NCBI RefSeq assembly: GCF_003364205.1
Contig: NZ_NXLV01000006.1
Coordinates: forward strand, 1-64,000
Direction of reading: 5' to 3'
DNA length: 64,000 nt
Source: Helicobacter brantae
Lineage (GTDB): Bacteria; Campylobacterota; Campylobacteria; Campylobacterales; Helicobacteraceae
Part shown: positions 9,180-17,007 of the stretch, piece by piece
Numbering within the stretch: the stretch's first letter is position 1
Layout of the letters: every line of letters begins with the position of its first letter
Position numbers and translations under genes: made by a program
The notes under the pieces: model-generated
The model's database searches: none
Seen by the model: only the letters and a program-made list of their open reading frames with translations
What the model was told of the DNA's origin: nothing

Positions 9180-9632
9180 CTATTTGTAGTTTTTCAATGC
9201 CATTTGTGCTTCACGATCCAAGATTTTTCTCTTGAGAGTTTCCCTTTTGTCGTGGAGATTCTTTCCTTTGGCTAATGCAATTTCGATTTTTACTTTATTG
9301 CGTTTATTAAAATAAAGCACCAATGGGACAAGAGTTAGCCCCTCCATAGAGATTTTTCCTAGCAATCTATCTATCTCTTTTCTATGGAGCAGTAATTTTC
9401 GCTCTCTCCTCTCATTGGGCTTGAAAAATGCGTGAGTGGTTTGCAAGTGAGAGATATGAGCGTGGAATAAAAATGCTTCAGCTTTGATGATTTTGATAAA
9501 GCTATCTTTGAGATTGACTCTCCCTGCCCTAATCGACTTGACTTCAGAGCCACTTAGCACCACCCCTGCCTCATATTTCTCCAAAATCTCATAGTCAAAA
9601 AATGCTTTTTTATTCTTAGCAACGATTTTCAT
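9180..9632 (-). CDS. smpB: SsrA-binding protein SmpB
   Basis: Binds tmRNA and delivers it to stalled ribosomes (trans-translation). 150 residues from the ATG at 9632; a GTG three bases upstream (9635) is also possible. Both overlap the ispE stop (GTGATGA context). Family features are the [18 protein letters not shown] start, the [18 protein letters not shown] core and the basic tail [19 protein letters not shown] that enters the mRNA channel. Confidence 0.96.
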   Translation of the reverse strand: MKIVAKNKKAFFDYEILEKYEAGVVLSGSEVKSIRAGRVNLKDSFIKIIKAEAFLFHAHISHLQTTHAFFKPNERRERKLLLHRKEIDRLLGKISMEGLTLVPLVLYFNKRNKVKIEIALAKGKNLHDKRETLKRKILDREAQMALKNYK

Positions 9633-10402
9633 CACAACCCTCTCACTCTAAAAAAGCTACTCCCACTCCCACTAAAAAACCACCCCTCTCCTAGCTCTTC
9701 TCTCACTGCTTTAAGCATAGGATATATTTCAAGTGCTGGGGTAAATAAGTCATTAAGCTCAAAAGGAGAGTAACGACTTAAAAGCTCAATGCTAGAGAGA
9801 TTGAGAAGCTCTACTTTTGGCTCTGCTTTGATTCTCCCACTCTCCAAAAGCCTATCAAAAGCTTGATACACCTCTCTTGTATCACAAAAAATCTTTGGGG
9901 TAAAAATCTCATAAATATAGTGCGTGTTTTCTTCAAATTCTTTGACAACCTCGCCACAGCCCATTACATTGGCACTCTCAAACTCATTGACAAAAAAGCT
10001 CACATCAGATCCTACCTTTGGAGCAAGGTTTTCTAAATCCTCTTTAGAAATCTCTAGTCTTCTTGCTATCTCAGAGAGGAATGCTCCTGCATTGGCACTC
10101 CCTCCTCCAAGCCCTGCACCTTGAGGAATGCGTTTTTCCACCTCTACTCTAAGGCTTTCAAGATAAGTGCTATGTTGAGGAAAGGCACTCTTTAGCACTT
10201 CTTTGGCTTTGAAAATAAGATTTTCAGAAATACAGCAAGGAAACTCTCCAATAATCTCAAAGCTACTTCTCCCCTCTAAAATCTCCATTTCATCATATAG
10301 CTCTCCTTTGGCTAGGACAAAGCGAGAGAGTAAGGGGTGCATTTTGTTAGGAAGTGGGGGGAGAATATTTAGAAAAATATTGAGTTTGGGATAGATTTTC
10401 AT
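9632..10402 (-). CDS. ispE: 4-diphosphocytidyl-2-C-methyl-D-erythritol kinase
   Basis: GHMP-family kinase of the MEP isoprenoid pathway. The 256-residue protein has the N-terminal [11 protein letters not shown] strand, the ATP-binding loop [18 protein letters not shown] (about 91-108), and a C-terminal GSGSSFF motif. Overlaps csrA by 4 bp and smpB by 1-4 bp, in a polycistronic block read leftward. Confidence 0.95.
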   Translation of the reverse strand: MKIYPKLNIFLNILPPLPNKMHPLLSRFVLAKGELYDEMEILEGRSSFEIIGEFPCCISENLIFKAKEVLKSAFPQHSTYLESLRVEVEKRIPQGAGLGGGSANAGAFLSEIARRLEISKEDLENLAPKVGSDVSFFVNEFESANVMGCGEVVKEFEENTHYIYEIFTPKIFCDTREVYQAFDRLLESGRIKAEPKVELLNLSSIELLSRYSPFELNDLFTPALEIYPMLKAVREELGEGWFFSGSGSSFFRVRGL

Positions 10403-10629
10403 TTTTTGATATGTTTAGAAATTGCCTCAAGTTGTTCATCATTGAGCAATGTTGTTGCTCTCTTGTTCTCACACACGACTGCTTCTTTGAGCTCAGAGCG
10501 TAAAATCAAAGTTTGAGGAGGAGCATCAAAACCAAGCTTGACATTTCCTTTATCGATTGAGATGACTTTGATGATAATATTATCTCCTATCACCACACTC
10601 TCTTCTTCTTTTCTTGATAAAATTAGCAT
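10399..10629 (-). CDS. csrA: carbon storage regulator CsrA
   Basis: Post-transcriptional regulator that binds GGA-containing mRNA leaders; in Helicobacter and Campylobacter it affects motility and stress genes. The 76-residue sequence begins [18 protein letters not shown] and includes the [18 protein letters not shown] region typical of CsrA. The tail is about 15 residues longer than the 61-residue E. coli protein, as in H. pylori. Overlaps truB by 7 bp and ispE by 4 bp. Confidence 0.96.
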   Translation of the reverse strand: MLILSRKEEESVVIGDNIIIKVISIDKGNVKLGFDAPPQTLILRSELKEAVVCENKRATTLLNDEQLEAISKHIKK

Positions 10630-11453
10630 TTTGGAATCCTATTTAAACGATATTTTAATTCTCCACTTTCATTAACCTCAATTATAGAGAAAAAATCATC
10701 AAAAACAACCAAATAAGGTGTATTACTCTCTAGCTTTTGAGATTTTAGTGTGATTTTTTTGCCATTTGCTATCTCTTGATGATATTTGTCTAGATTGATT
10801 TGAGGCAGTGGAAGATGAGAGAAAATATCAAGTTTGACTAGCTCTTCTCTTCCTAGCTTCACACTCCCCTCCTCTATCCTCTTCAATGCACTCAATGCCC
10901 CATTGCACCCTAGCTCTCTAGCTATCAGCTCCCCCAAGCTTCGGATATAAGCTCCCTCACTGACTTTGGCTCTGAAGCTTAAAAAGGGGTGGTTATAAGA
11001 GAGAAGTGTAAGCTCAAATACACTCATCACGCTTTTTTCAAGCTCAAACTCCACCCCCTCTCTAGCTAGTTCATACGCCCTCTTCCCTCCAATATGTTTG
11101 GCACTAAACTTTGGGGGAATGTAGGTAACTTCTCCTAAAAATTTTGCAAAAACTTCTCTAATCCTCTCTTCTCTCACTTCCTCTACACACTCTACCTCAC
11201 TCACTCTCTCAATATCCAAGCTTTCACTTTTTGCCCCTAGCCAAAGCGTGGCTTCATAGACTTTGGAAGTTTTATCTAGATAATCAAAAAGCCTTGTATA
11301 TGCTCCCACACCCACAAGCAAAAGCCCTGAAGCAAAAGGATCAAGTGTGCCTGAGTATCCGCATTTGCCTAGTTTGTATTTCCTTTTTAGCCTTGTAAGA
11401 AATTGATTGGAGCTTATTCCTGCAGGTTTGTTTGCTCCAAAGAGTGCATTCAT
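10623..11453 (-). CDS. truB: tRNA pseudouridine(55) synthase TruB
   Basis: Makes pseudouridine-55 in the T loop of tRNAs. The 276-residue protein has the N-terminal [11 protein letters not shown] and the catalytic motif [14 protein letters not shown] with nucleophile Asp38; the [15 protein letters not shown] strand and [17 protein letters not shown] region are also typical. No C-terminal PUA domain is evident. Overlaps rdgB by 4 bp. Confidence 0.95.
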   Translation of the reverse strand: MNALFGANKPAGISSNQFLTRLKRKYKLGKCGYSGTLDPFASGLLLVGVGAYTRLFDYLDKTSKVYEATLWLGAKSESLDIERVSEVECVEEVREERIREVFAKFLGEVTYIPPKFSAKHIGGKRAYELAREGVEFELEKSVMSVFELTLLSYNHPFLSFRAKVSEGAYIRSLGELIARELGCNGALSALKRIEEGSVKLGREELVKLDIFSHLPLPQINLDKYHQEIANGKKITLKSQKLESNTPYLVVFDDFFSIIEVNESGELKYRLNRIPKC

Positions 11454-12103
11454 AAAATCCCTTTGAGAGAATCTTTGAGTTTTTGGAGTGCGTGATAGCG
11501 ATGAGAGAGGGTGTTTTTCTCCTCAATCTTATCAAGTGTAATCTCATAGCCATTGGGGACAAAGAGTGGATCATAGCCAAAGGCTTGAGGATTGAGAGAA
11601 GAGAAAATGACTTTCCCCTCTAGCTCTCCACTGCACTCTCTCTCTATCCTCTCCCCTCTCACTCTCCCACATACAGCAATAGCACAAACAAACTTCGCTC
11701 CACTCTCACTCACCCCACTCTCCCTCAAATACTCCAAAAGCTTAAGATTATTTGCCTCATCACTTCCCCCCTCACTTGGCACTTCAAATCTCCCCTCTCT
11801 TAGCTCCTCAAGTGAGGCAGAGATAGAGCTAAATCGTGCTGAATAGATTGAGGGCATACCTCCTAGAGCTTCTACACACAATCCACTATCATCAGCCACT
11901 ACTAGATAATCCCCCACTCTCTCCCCCACTCTCTCCTCAATCGCCCTAGCCTTAATCCACGCATTTTGCAAAAAACTTTTTCCATTTTCTACAATCTCAA
12001 ACTTCCCCAAAATCTCCTCATAACTCACAATCTTCTCATACCCCAAAATTGCTTTGAGTTCTTTTATCTTTTTGGCATTTGCACTAGCTAGAATGATTTG
12101 CAC
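11450..12103 (-). CDS. rdgB: RdgB/HAM1 family dITP/XTP pyrophosphatase
   Basis: Hydrolyses non-canonical purine triphosphates to keep inosine and xanthine out of nucleic acids. The 217-residue protein shows the N-terminal ASANAKKIKELKAIL motif, VVADDSGLCVEALGGMPSIYSARF (about 66-89) and the C-terminal FGYDPLFVPNG and SHRYHALQKL motifs. It is the promoter-proximal gene of the leftward block; a TAGAAT-like box lies in the gap to the divergent MFS gene. Confidence 0.94.
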   Translation of the reverse strand: MQIILASANAKKIKELKAILGYEKIVSYEEILGKFEIVENGKSFLQNAWIKARAIEERVGERVGDYLVVADDSGLCVEALGGMPSIYSARFSSISASLEELREGRFEVPSEGGSDEANNLKLLEYLRESGVSESGAKFVCAIAVCGRVRGERIERECSGELEGKVIFSSLNPQAFGYDPLFVPNGYEITLDKIEEKNTLSHRYHALQKLKDSLKGIL

Positions 12104-12184
12104 TTTTTACCTCTTAAAGTTTTTGAATTAAGGCGTGATTCTATCCAAAAACTAAAGCCCAAACTATTATTACTACTTTTGAGA

Positions 12185-12190
12185 TACAAT
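12185..12190 (+). promoter_or_regulatory. -10 box (TACAAT) for MFS transporter
   Basis: GATACAAT lies 36 bp before the ATG at 12226, with an AAGGA ribosome-binding site at 12217-12222. No clear -35, as usual for epsilonproteobacteria. Confidence 0.5.
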
Positions 12191-12225
12191 CGCAATTTTT
12201 TAAACCCACACTTATAAGGAAAACA

Positions 12226-13533
12226 ATGAATCTACTCAAACAAACTTTGCCCCTCACGCTCATTTCTTCATTGCGTTTTTTGGGGCTTTTTATCGTAATG
12301 CCTACAATTTCAGTATATGCAATCTCACTAGGAGCTTCTCCTTTAATGGTGGGACTTGCAGTGGGTGGATATGCCCTTACTCAAATTCTATTTCAAACCC
12401 CTTTTGGAATACTGGGTGATAAGTTTGATAAACGCTATGTGATTGGCATAGGGCTAGTTATCTTTATACTTGGCTCTTTGATTTGTGCTTGGAGCGAGAG
12501 TGTTTATTGGCTTGTAGCAGGGAGGTTTATCCAAGGTGTGGGAGCGATAGCAAGTGTGATTACAGCCTTTATCTCCGATCTCACACCTGAGGAGAGTAGA
12601 ACCAAAGCAATGGCAGTGATGGGAGGGGGAATCTCTGTAAGCTTTTTGGTAGCAATGCTTGTAGGACCTTTGATTGGGGGATATTTTGGGCTTAAGATAC
12701 TTTTTTATATTGCAGGGCTATGCTCTCTACTTGCCCTATTTTTGCTCATCTTCAAAGTCCCCACTCCCCCAAAAATCAGCCATTCTTTCACAGCCAAAGA
12801 GCAATACACCCACTACCTCAAAGACAAAAACCTATGGATGATGTATCTGAGTTCATTTTTGCAAAAAGCTCTTATCAATCTTGGGTTTGTCATCATTCCT
12901 TTGGTGTTGCATACAGATTTTGATTTCTCTACAAGTGATTTATGGAAATTCTATGCCCCTGCAGGAGTGCTAGGAATCTTTGCGATGGCTCCTGCAAGTA
13001 TTTTTGCTGAAAAATATGGATATTACAAGAGAGTGATGATTGCAGGGATTGTAGCTTTTGCTCTATGCTTTGCTCTCTTTTGCTATGCAGATTATTTGAG
13101 AGTATTGTGGATTTTTGTAGTAGGAGTATTGGTGTTTTTCATTGCACTTGATATCCACGAGCCCATAATGCAATCTTTGGCAAGTAAATATCCTAGCTCA
13201 TCTCAAAGAAGCTCGGCACTAGGGCTTTTTACTTCTTTTGGATTCTTAGGTTCATTTATGGGGGCATTGCTAGGAGGAGTGCTATATAGTCATATTGGGC
13301 TTTTTTGGCTCTCTTTGCTTACAGGACTTGTGTGTGTGGCTTGGATACTTTCTTTAGCTTTGATTCTCAAAAATCCCAAAAAGCTCAAAACTCTCTATCT
13401 CTACAACACCCCACTCTCTGCCAATCTTGAAAATCTTGAAGGAATTATTGATTATCACTATACCTCTGAAGTGCTTTGTGTCAAATACGATCCTGCACTC
13501 ATAGATGAAGAAGAGATAAAAAAGGCTCTTTAA
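12226..13533 (+). CDS. MFS transporter with C-terminal YAM-like domain (YajR type)
   Basis: Twelve-helix major facilitator, 435 residues, of the drug:H+ antiporter type. Motif A appears as GILGDKFDKRYVIGIG (about 65-80) and motif C-like glycines near GGGISVSFLVAMLVGPLIGGYFG. After the last helix there is a soluble tail of about 55 residues (TLYLYNTPLSANLENLEGIID... to the end) that resembles the small ferredoxin-fold YAM domain of E. coli YajR. Substrate is unknown. It has its own promoter and terminator, facing the rdgB block divergently. Confidence 0.85.
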   Translation: MNLLKQTLPLTLISSLRFLGLFIVMPTISVYAISLGASPLMVGLAVGGYALTQILFQTPFGILGDKFDKRYVIGIGLVIFILGSLICAWSESVYWLVAGRFIQGVGAIASVITAFISDLTPEESRTKAMAVMGGGISVSFLVAMLVGPLIGGYFGLKILFYIAGLCSLLALFLLIFKVPTPPKISHSFTAKEQYTHYLKDKNLWMMYLSSFLQKALINLGFVIIPLVLHTDFDFSTSDLWKFYAPAGVLGIFAMAPASIFAEKYGYYKRVMIAGIVAFALCFALFCYADYLRVLWIFVVGVLVFFIALDIHEPIMQSLASKYPSSSQRSSALGLFTSFGFLGSFMGALLGGVLYSHIGLFWLSLLTGLVCVAWILSLALILKNPKKLKTLYLYNTPLSANLENLEGIIDYHYTSEVLCVKYDPALIDEEEIKKAL

Positions 13534-13541
13534 GCCTTTTT
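13519..13541. terminator. rho-independent terminator at MFS stop codon
   Basis: Nine-bp inverted repeat AAAAAGGCT / AGCCTTTTT with loop CTTTA, overlapping the MFS stop. Ends in T5 on the plus strand and is symmetric, so it could serve both convergent genes. Confidence 0.8.
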
Positions 13542-13566
13542 ACTCCACCCCTTTTAGAGCAAAGTC

Positions 13567-14508
13567 TTACTTTGCCTTCTTTTCAACCTTGGTTTCAAAG
13601 TCGTATTTTTCAACTAAAACATCAAGAATGCCATTGCCCCCCATTTCAATTATCTCTTGAGGAACAATAATACTCTCTTCTCCTTTGGCTCTGATGTAAA
13701 TTCGCATTTCATCTGCTTCACCTAGCACCAATGCTCCTGCTCCTGCGATTATCTCTTGAATCTCTTTATTGCCCTCAAATTGCATCATACTTGCCCCTAT
13801 CATTATGTTTGCCAACCCTAGATATTCCTTTTTACCCAATCCACCATATTTGCTTTTGACAATCTCATAGACTGCTTGGCTTAAGTCTTTGGAAGTAAAG
13901 GTGAAAATAATATTCTTCACTTCCATTTTTTCACTCAAAAAATCAAGATTGGAAATTGAAGCAAAGAAACCTTTGGTTTTGAGTTCATCAGAGACGATAA
14001 AGGACTCAAACTCTTCTTGATAATTGACATTCTCTGCCTCAAGCAAAAGTCTTGTATCGACTTTATATCGCTCCTTGTCCTCTGCTGAGAGTTTGAGGCG
14101 CAAATTGATATGATGAGGGAATAAGGCTTGGATATACTCCTCAATCTCCTCAATCTTTGGAGGCAACACATCAGAATCTAGCACAAAAGCCAAACTCTTG
14201 AAATCAAATTCATCTGCTTTTAACACAATGTTTTGAAAACTCAAATTCTTTTGAGAGAGAAGAGAGGAAGTGAAAGCCACTTCTTTGCTTTTGCATTCTA
14301 CAAACACTAGCCCACTGCATTCAAAAGGCTGAAAGCTCACTTGCACCCCTTCACTCTTAGATTTCAAAGCAAGAGCGGTAAGCCTAGAGTTGAGAAGCTC
14401 TTGAGCTTGGAGTTTGAGAGTGTGGATTTTATACAATCCCACTCCTCCTAGAGCCAAAATAATACTTAGTCCTACGCACAAAAGTGCGACAATCACGCGT
14501 CGATTCAT
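13567..14508 (-). CDS. membrane-anchored protein of unknown function
   Basis: I do not recognise a named family. The 313-residue protein begins with a Lys/Arg-flanked hydrophobic helix (about 5-25, MNRRVIVALLCVGLS...) and has no other membrane segment, so most of it is probably periplasmic. It has two Cys near each other (CSGLVFVEC, about 64-72) and long alternating strands reminiscent of AsmA/DUF945-like lipid-contact proteins, but this is only a resemblance. Monocistronic, with its own TATAAT box at 14536. Confidence 0.7.
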   Translation of the reverse strand: MNRRVIVALLCVGLSIILALGGVGLYKIHTLKLQAQELLNSRLTALALKSKSEGVQVSFQPFECSGLVFVECKSKEVAFTSSLLSQKNLSFQNIVLKADEFDFKSLAFVLDSDVLPPKIEEIEEYIQALFPHHINLRLKLSAEDKERYKVDTRLLLEAENVNYQEEFESFIVSDELKTKGFFASISNLDFLSEKMEVKNIIFTFTSKDLSQAVYEIVKSKYGGLGKKEYLGLANIMIGASMMQFEGNKEIQEIIAGAGALVLGEADEMRIYIRAKGEESIIVPQEIIEMGGNGILDVLVEKYDFETKVEKKAK

Positions 14509-14535
14509 TAAAAACTCCTAGAAAAAATAAAGGGG

Positions 14536-14541
14536 ATTATA
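14536..14541 (-). promoter_or_regulatory. -10 box (TATAAT) for the gene ending at 13567
   Basis: Minus-strand TATATAATCCCC, 27 bp before the ATG at 14508, with AGGAG before the start. Confidence 0.55.
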
Positions 14542-14587
14542 TAGAAAGTTTGTGAAGATACTCCCCCAAAGGGGAAGCTAAAGATTT

Positions 14588-16339
14588 TTAGTGCTTTGCT
14601 TGATAGAAAGGCTCTTGGGCAGTTTTGCCTTTTGAAGCTGCACTGATTGCTTTGTAGTTGTAAGGAACAAGATTTTTATCAAGCTCTAGCAATTCTTTTG
14701 GAGCGTTATCTTGAAGTGGCTCTTCATAGTATCGCTTACCATCGATTTTTACAGGGCTTGGAGCAATCTTTCTCATATCTTCAAATCCAAGATTGCTTGG
14801 AGTGATTTTGATACCATATTTTGCACCAATAGCCACGACTTGCTCTTGTCCTTGTTTTGCAAACTTCACACCTTGAAGAGAGATTCTAGCTGCTTCTCTT
14901 GGATTGTGGAATCCTGAAGAGTTTTCAGCATTCATAAAGTCTGCTCTGATTTGGCTCTTTCTGTGAAGCTCAAGTGCAGGTTTGACAACTTTTGTGATCG
15001 CTTTTTCTTGCTCTGCTTTGTCTTTGATTTTTGCAAACTCAGGCAATTTGGCAAGTTCAGCTCTCAAAGTCGTAATATCTTTGATTAGACTTGCCACTGC
15101 ATACTCAGCACTTCTAATGTCATAAGCTGTGGTTGTTTGAATATCAAAGACTTGCTTTTTGAGGTATTCCTCACTTTGAGTATGGCAAGACTTACAAGAG
15201 CTATTGACATCTAGCAAAGGAGAAGCGATGAAGTGATTTGTAACCTTCTTAGCACCCTCTCTCTTATAAGGCATATGACAATCAGCACAAGCTACACCAT
15301 TGGCTGCGTGAACTCCACCTGAATAAAGCTCTGCTTCAGGGTGTTGCATCTTGATTACTTGTGTTTTTGTGGTAGCGTGGATAAAGTCTTGTGGGAAGCT
15401 ATCTCTTACACTATCATAATATTCATCAAACATCTCAATTCTAAATGGCTCACCTTTTTTCCAAAACTTCCAAGGATAGAGAAGCTCGATACCATTGACT
15501 TCTTTATCAACGATAGTGTTTCCATCTTTAAGCTCTGTAACCTCTGTATAGTTGCTCTCAGCTTTGATTGTGATTTTTTTGCCTGTGGGTTGATTGTAGT
15601 ATTCAACGTGGCATTGCATACATACAAGACTTCTCATCTCTTGGCGACTTGCTTTAACTCCGTGCTTTGAGTCTTTCTCATATCCACGAGATACAAGAGA
15701 GTTGATAGCCGCAGGACGAGTCACACGCAAACTCATATCATCAGGATTGTGGCAATCTGCACAAGTGCTTCCCATTTTTTTACCATGCACGGTATCTGGT
15801 CCATCCATAAGCTTGATGATTGTCCAATACTTCATAGTGTTGAATTCTACCCAACCAAACTTCTTGACTAGATTTTGGAGATTTCCTGTATGGCAGTTCA
15901 TACAAGCACCGGGTTGTCCTCCAAACTTCTCCAATCCGTGAGAATTTAAGAATTTTTTGTTGTTTCTCAAAGTCTCCATTTGATCGATTTGTGTGTAGTA
16001 GTGGCTTCTGTTTTGATTGTAGTCAAACTTGAACGCATATCCATCCCAAAACATTGTGAGCTGTGGATAGCGATTGAGTTTGCTATAAGGATAGCTTCCT
16101 GCAAAGTTTGTCGCAGTATATGTAGAATCTTTCATCTTCATATACATATCAAGATACTCAGGGAAGTTTTTCCCCCACTCTGCAAAGTCAGGATTTTCAT
16201 CGCTAAGCTTTACCAAATTTGCACTTCCTGCACTGAAAGTTTGGGCTTTCTTGGCACTAATATCAGAATTGAGCCAAAAAAGTCCGATTGCTAGTAGTCC
16301 AGCAATCATAGTAATGACTAATACTTTTCCTTTTCCCAT
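14588..16339 (-). CDS. nrfA: ammonia-forming cytochrome c nitrite reductase NrfA
   Basis: Periplasmic pentahaem enzyme reducing nitrite to ammonia with six electrons delivered by NrfH. The 583-residue protein keeps a hydrophobic N-terminal signal/anchor (6-24) and has five haem motifs: CMNCH (146-150), CADCH (193-197), CMQCH (240-244), CADCH (351-355) and CKSCH (382-386). The first, active-site motif is CXXCH, where the classical enzymes have CXXCK; I recall the same variant in Campylobacter jejuni. Likely catalytic residues are Arg111, Tyr in VEYY (about 247) and His333 in KMQHPE. Eighteen bases downstream of nrfH, as in the nrfHA operon of Wolinella. Confidence 0.96.
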   Translation of the reverse strand: MGKGKVLVITMIAGLLAIGLFWLNSDISAKKAQTFSAGSANLVKLSDENPDFAEWGKNFPEYLDMYMKMKDSTYTATNFAGSYPYSKLNRYPQLTMFWDGYAFKFDYNQNRSHYYTQIDQMETLRNNKKFLNSHGLEKFGGQPGACMNCHTGNLQNLVKKFGWVEFNTMKYWTIIKLMDGPDTVHGKKMGSTCADCHNPDDMSLRVTRPAAINSLVSRGYEKDSKHGVKASRQEMRSLVCMQCHVEYYNQPTGKKITIKAESNYTEVTELKDGNTIVDKEVNGIELLYPWKFWKKGEPFRIEMFDEYYDSVRDSFPQDFIHATTKTQVIKMQHPEAELYSGGVHAANGVACADCHMPYKREGAKKVTNHFIASPLLDVNSSCKSCHTQSEEYLKKQVFDIQTTTAYDIRSAEYAVASLIKDITTLRAELAKLPEFAKIKDKAEQEKAITKVVKPALELHRKSQIRADFMNAENSSGFHNPREAARISLQGVKFAKQGQEQVVAIGAKYGIKITPSNLGFEDMRKIAPSPVKIDGKRYYEEPLQDNAPKELLELDKNLVPYNYKAISAASKGKTAQEPFYQAKH

Positions 16340-16357
16340 TCTTTACTCCTTCTTGGG

Positions 16358-16864
16358 TTAAAAATCTCGTTTGTGTCCCACATCTTTATGACAAGACACA
16401 CAACTCAAAGCATCTTTGCCACTATGTTCTGGGATAGTTGTGGCATTGACTGCATCTTCTGCTACTCTAGAGTGGCAATCTATACAGGTTTGCTGAATAG
16501 TCTCCTTGCTTTTCTTTGTCGCACTTAGATTGGTAGGCAAACTATCAAGCTTGAAGGTAAAAGCATACGCATGCCCTAAACCACTTTGAGCTTTGGCAAT
16601 CCATTTAGGAATAAAGCTATGTGGCAAATGGCATTCTGCACAAGTTGCTCTAGGTTTTCCATTGACCTCTTTACTATGGGGACCACTCATATAGTCCGCA
16701 TAAACCTCATTCATTATATGGCAGTTATTACAAGCCTTTGAATCATTGCTAAAGTAGGAGAAGCCATTGGCATTGTAAAAGGTATAAACCCCTCCAACCA
16801 CAATGAAAACAACGAAAAATAATAAAAGTCCATATAGTGTTGAGAGAGACTTCTTATTCGCCAT
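16358..16864 (-). CDS. nrfH: cytochrome c nitrite reductase small subunit NrfH
   Basis: NapC/NirT-family menaquinol dehydrogenase that passes electrons to NrfA. The 168-residue protein has one N-terminal membrane helix (about 10-30) and four haem motifs: CNNCH, CAECH, CIDCH and CVSCH. First gene of the nrfHA operon, with AAGGAGG immediately before the ATG. A TATAAT box and a perfect palindrome precede it. Confidence 0.95.
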   Translation of the reverse strand: MANKKSLSTLYGLLLFFVVFIVVGGVYTFYNANGFSYFSNDSKACNNCHIMNEVYADYMSGPHSKEVNGKPRATCAECHLPHSFIPKWIAKAQSGLGHAYAFTFKLDSLPTNLSATKKSKETIQQTCIDCHSRVAEDAVNATTIPEHSGKDALSCVSCHKDVGHKRDF

Positions 16865-16896
16865 TAAGCCTCCTTAAAACTATATCCATCGCTTCG

Positions 16897-16921
16897 TTTC
16901 AAAAACGATTTTGAAATTATA
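16897..16921 (-). promoter_or_regulatory. nrfH promoter -10 and leader palindrome
   Basis: Minus-strand TATAAT at 16916-16921. Directly downstream is a perfect 8-bp inverted repeat TTTCAAAA-ACGA-TTTTGAAA (16897-16916), sharing one base with the -10 and covering the expected transcription start. This position suits a repressor or activator site or a leader hairpin. It is not an FNR or NarP consensus. Confidence 0.55.
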
Positions 16922-17007
16922 TGCCTATTGATTTCAAAAAATTCCACAAATTTATAGAAAATTAACAAAAAGTTAATGGGTGGGAAAATATGGATTGACT
17001 TTTTGAA

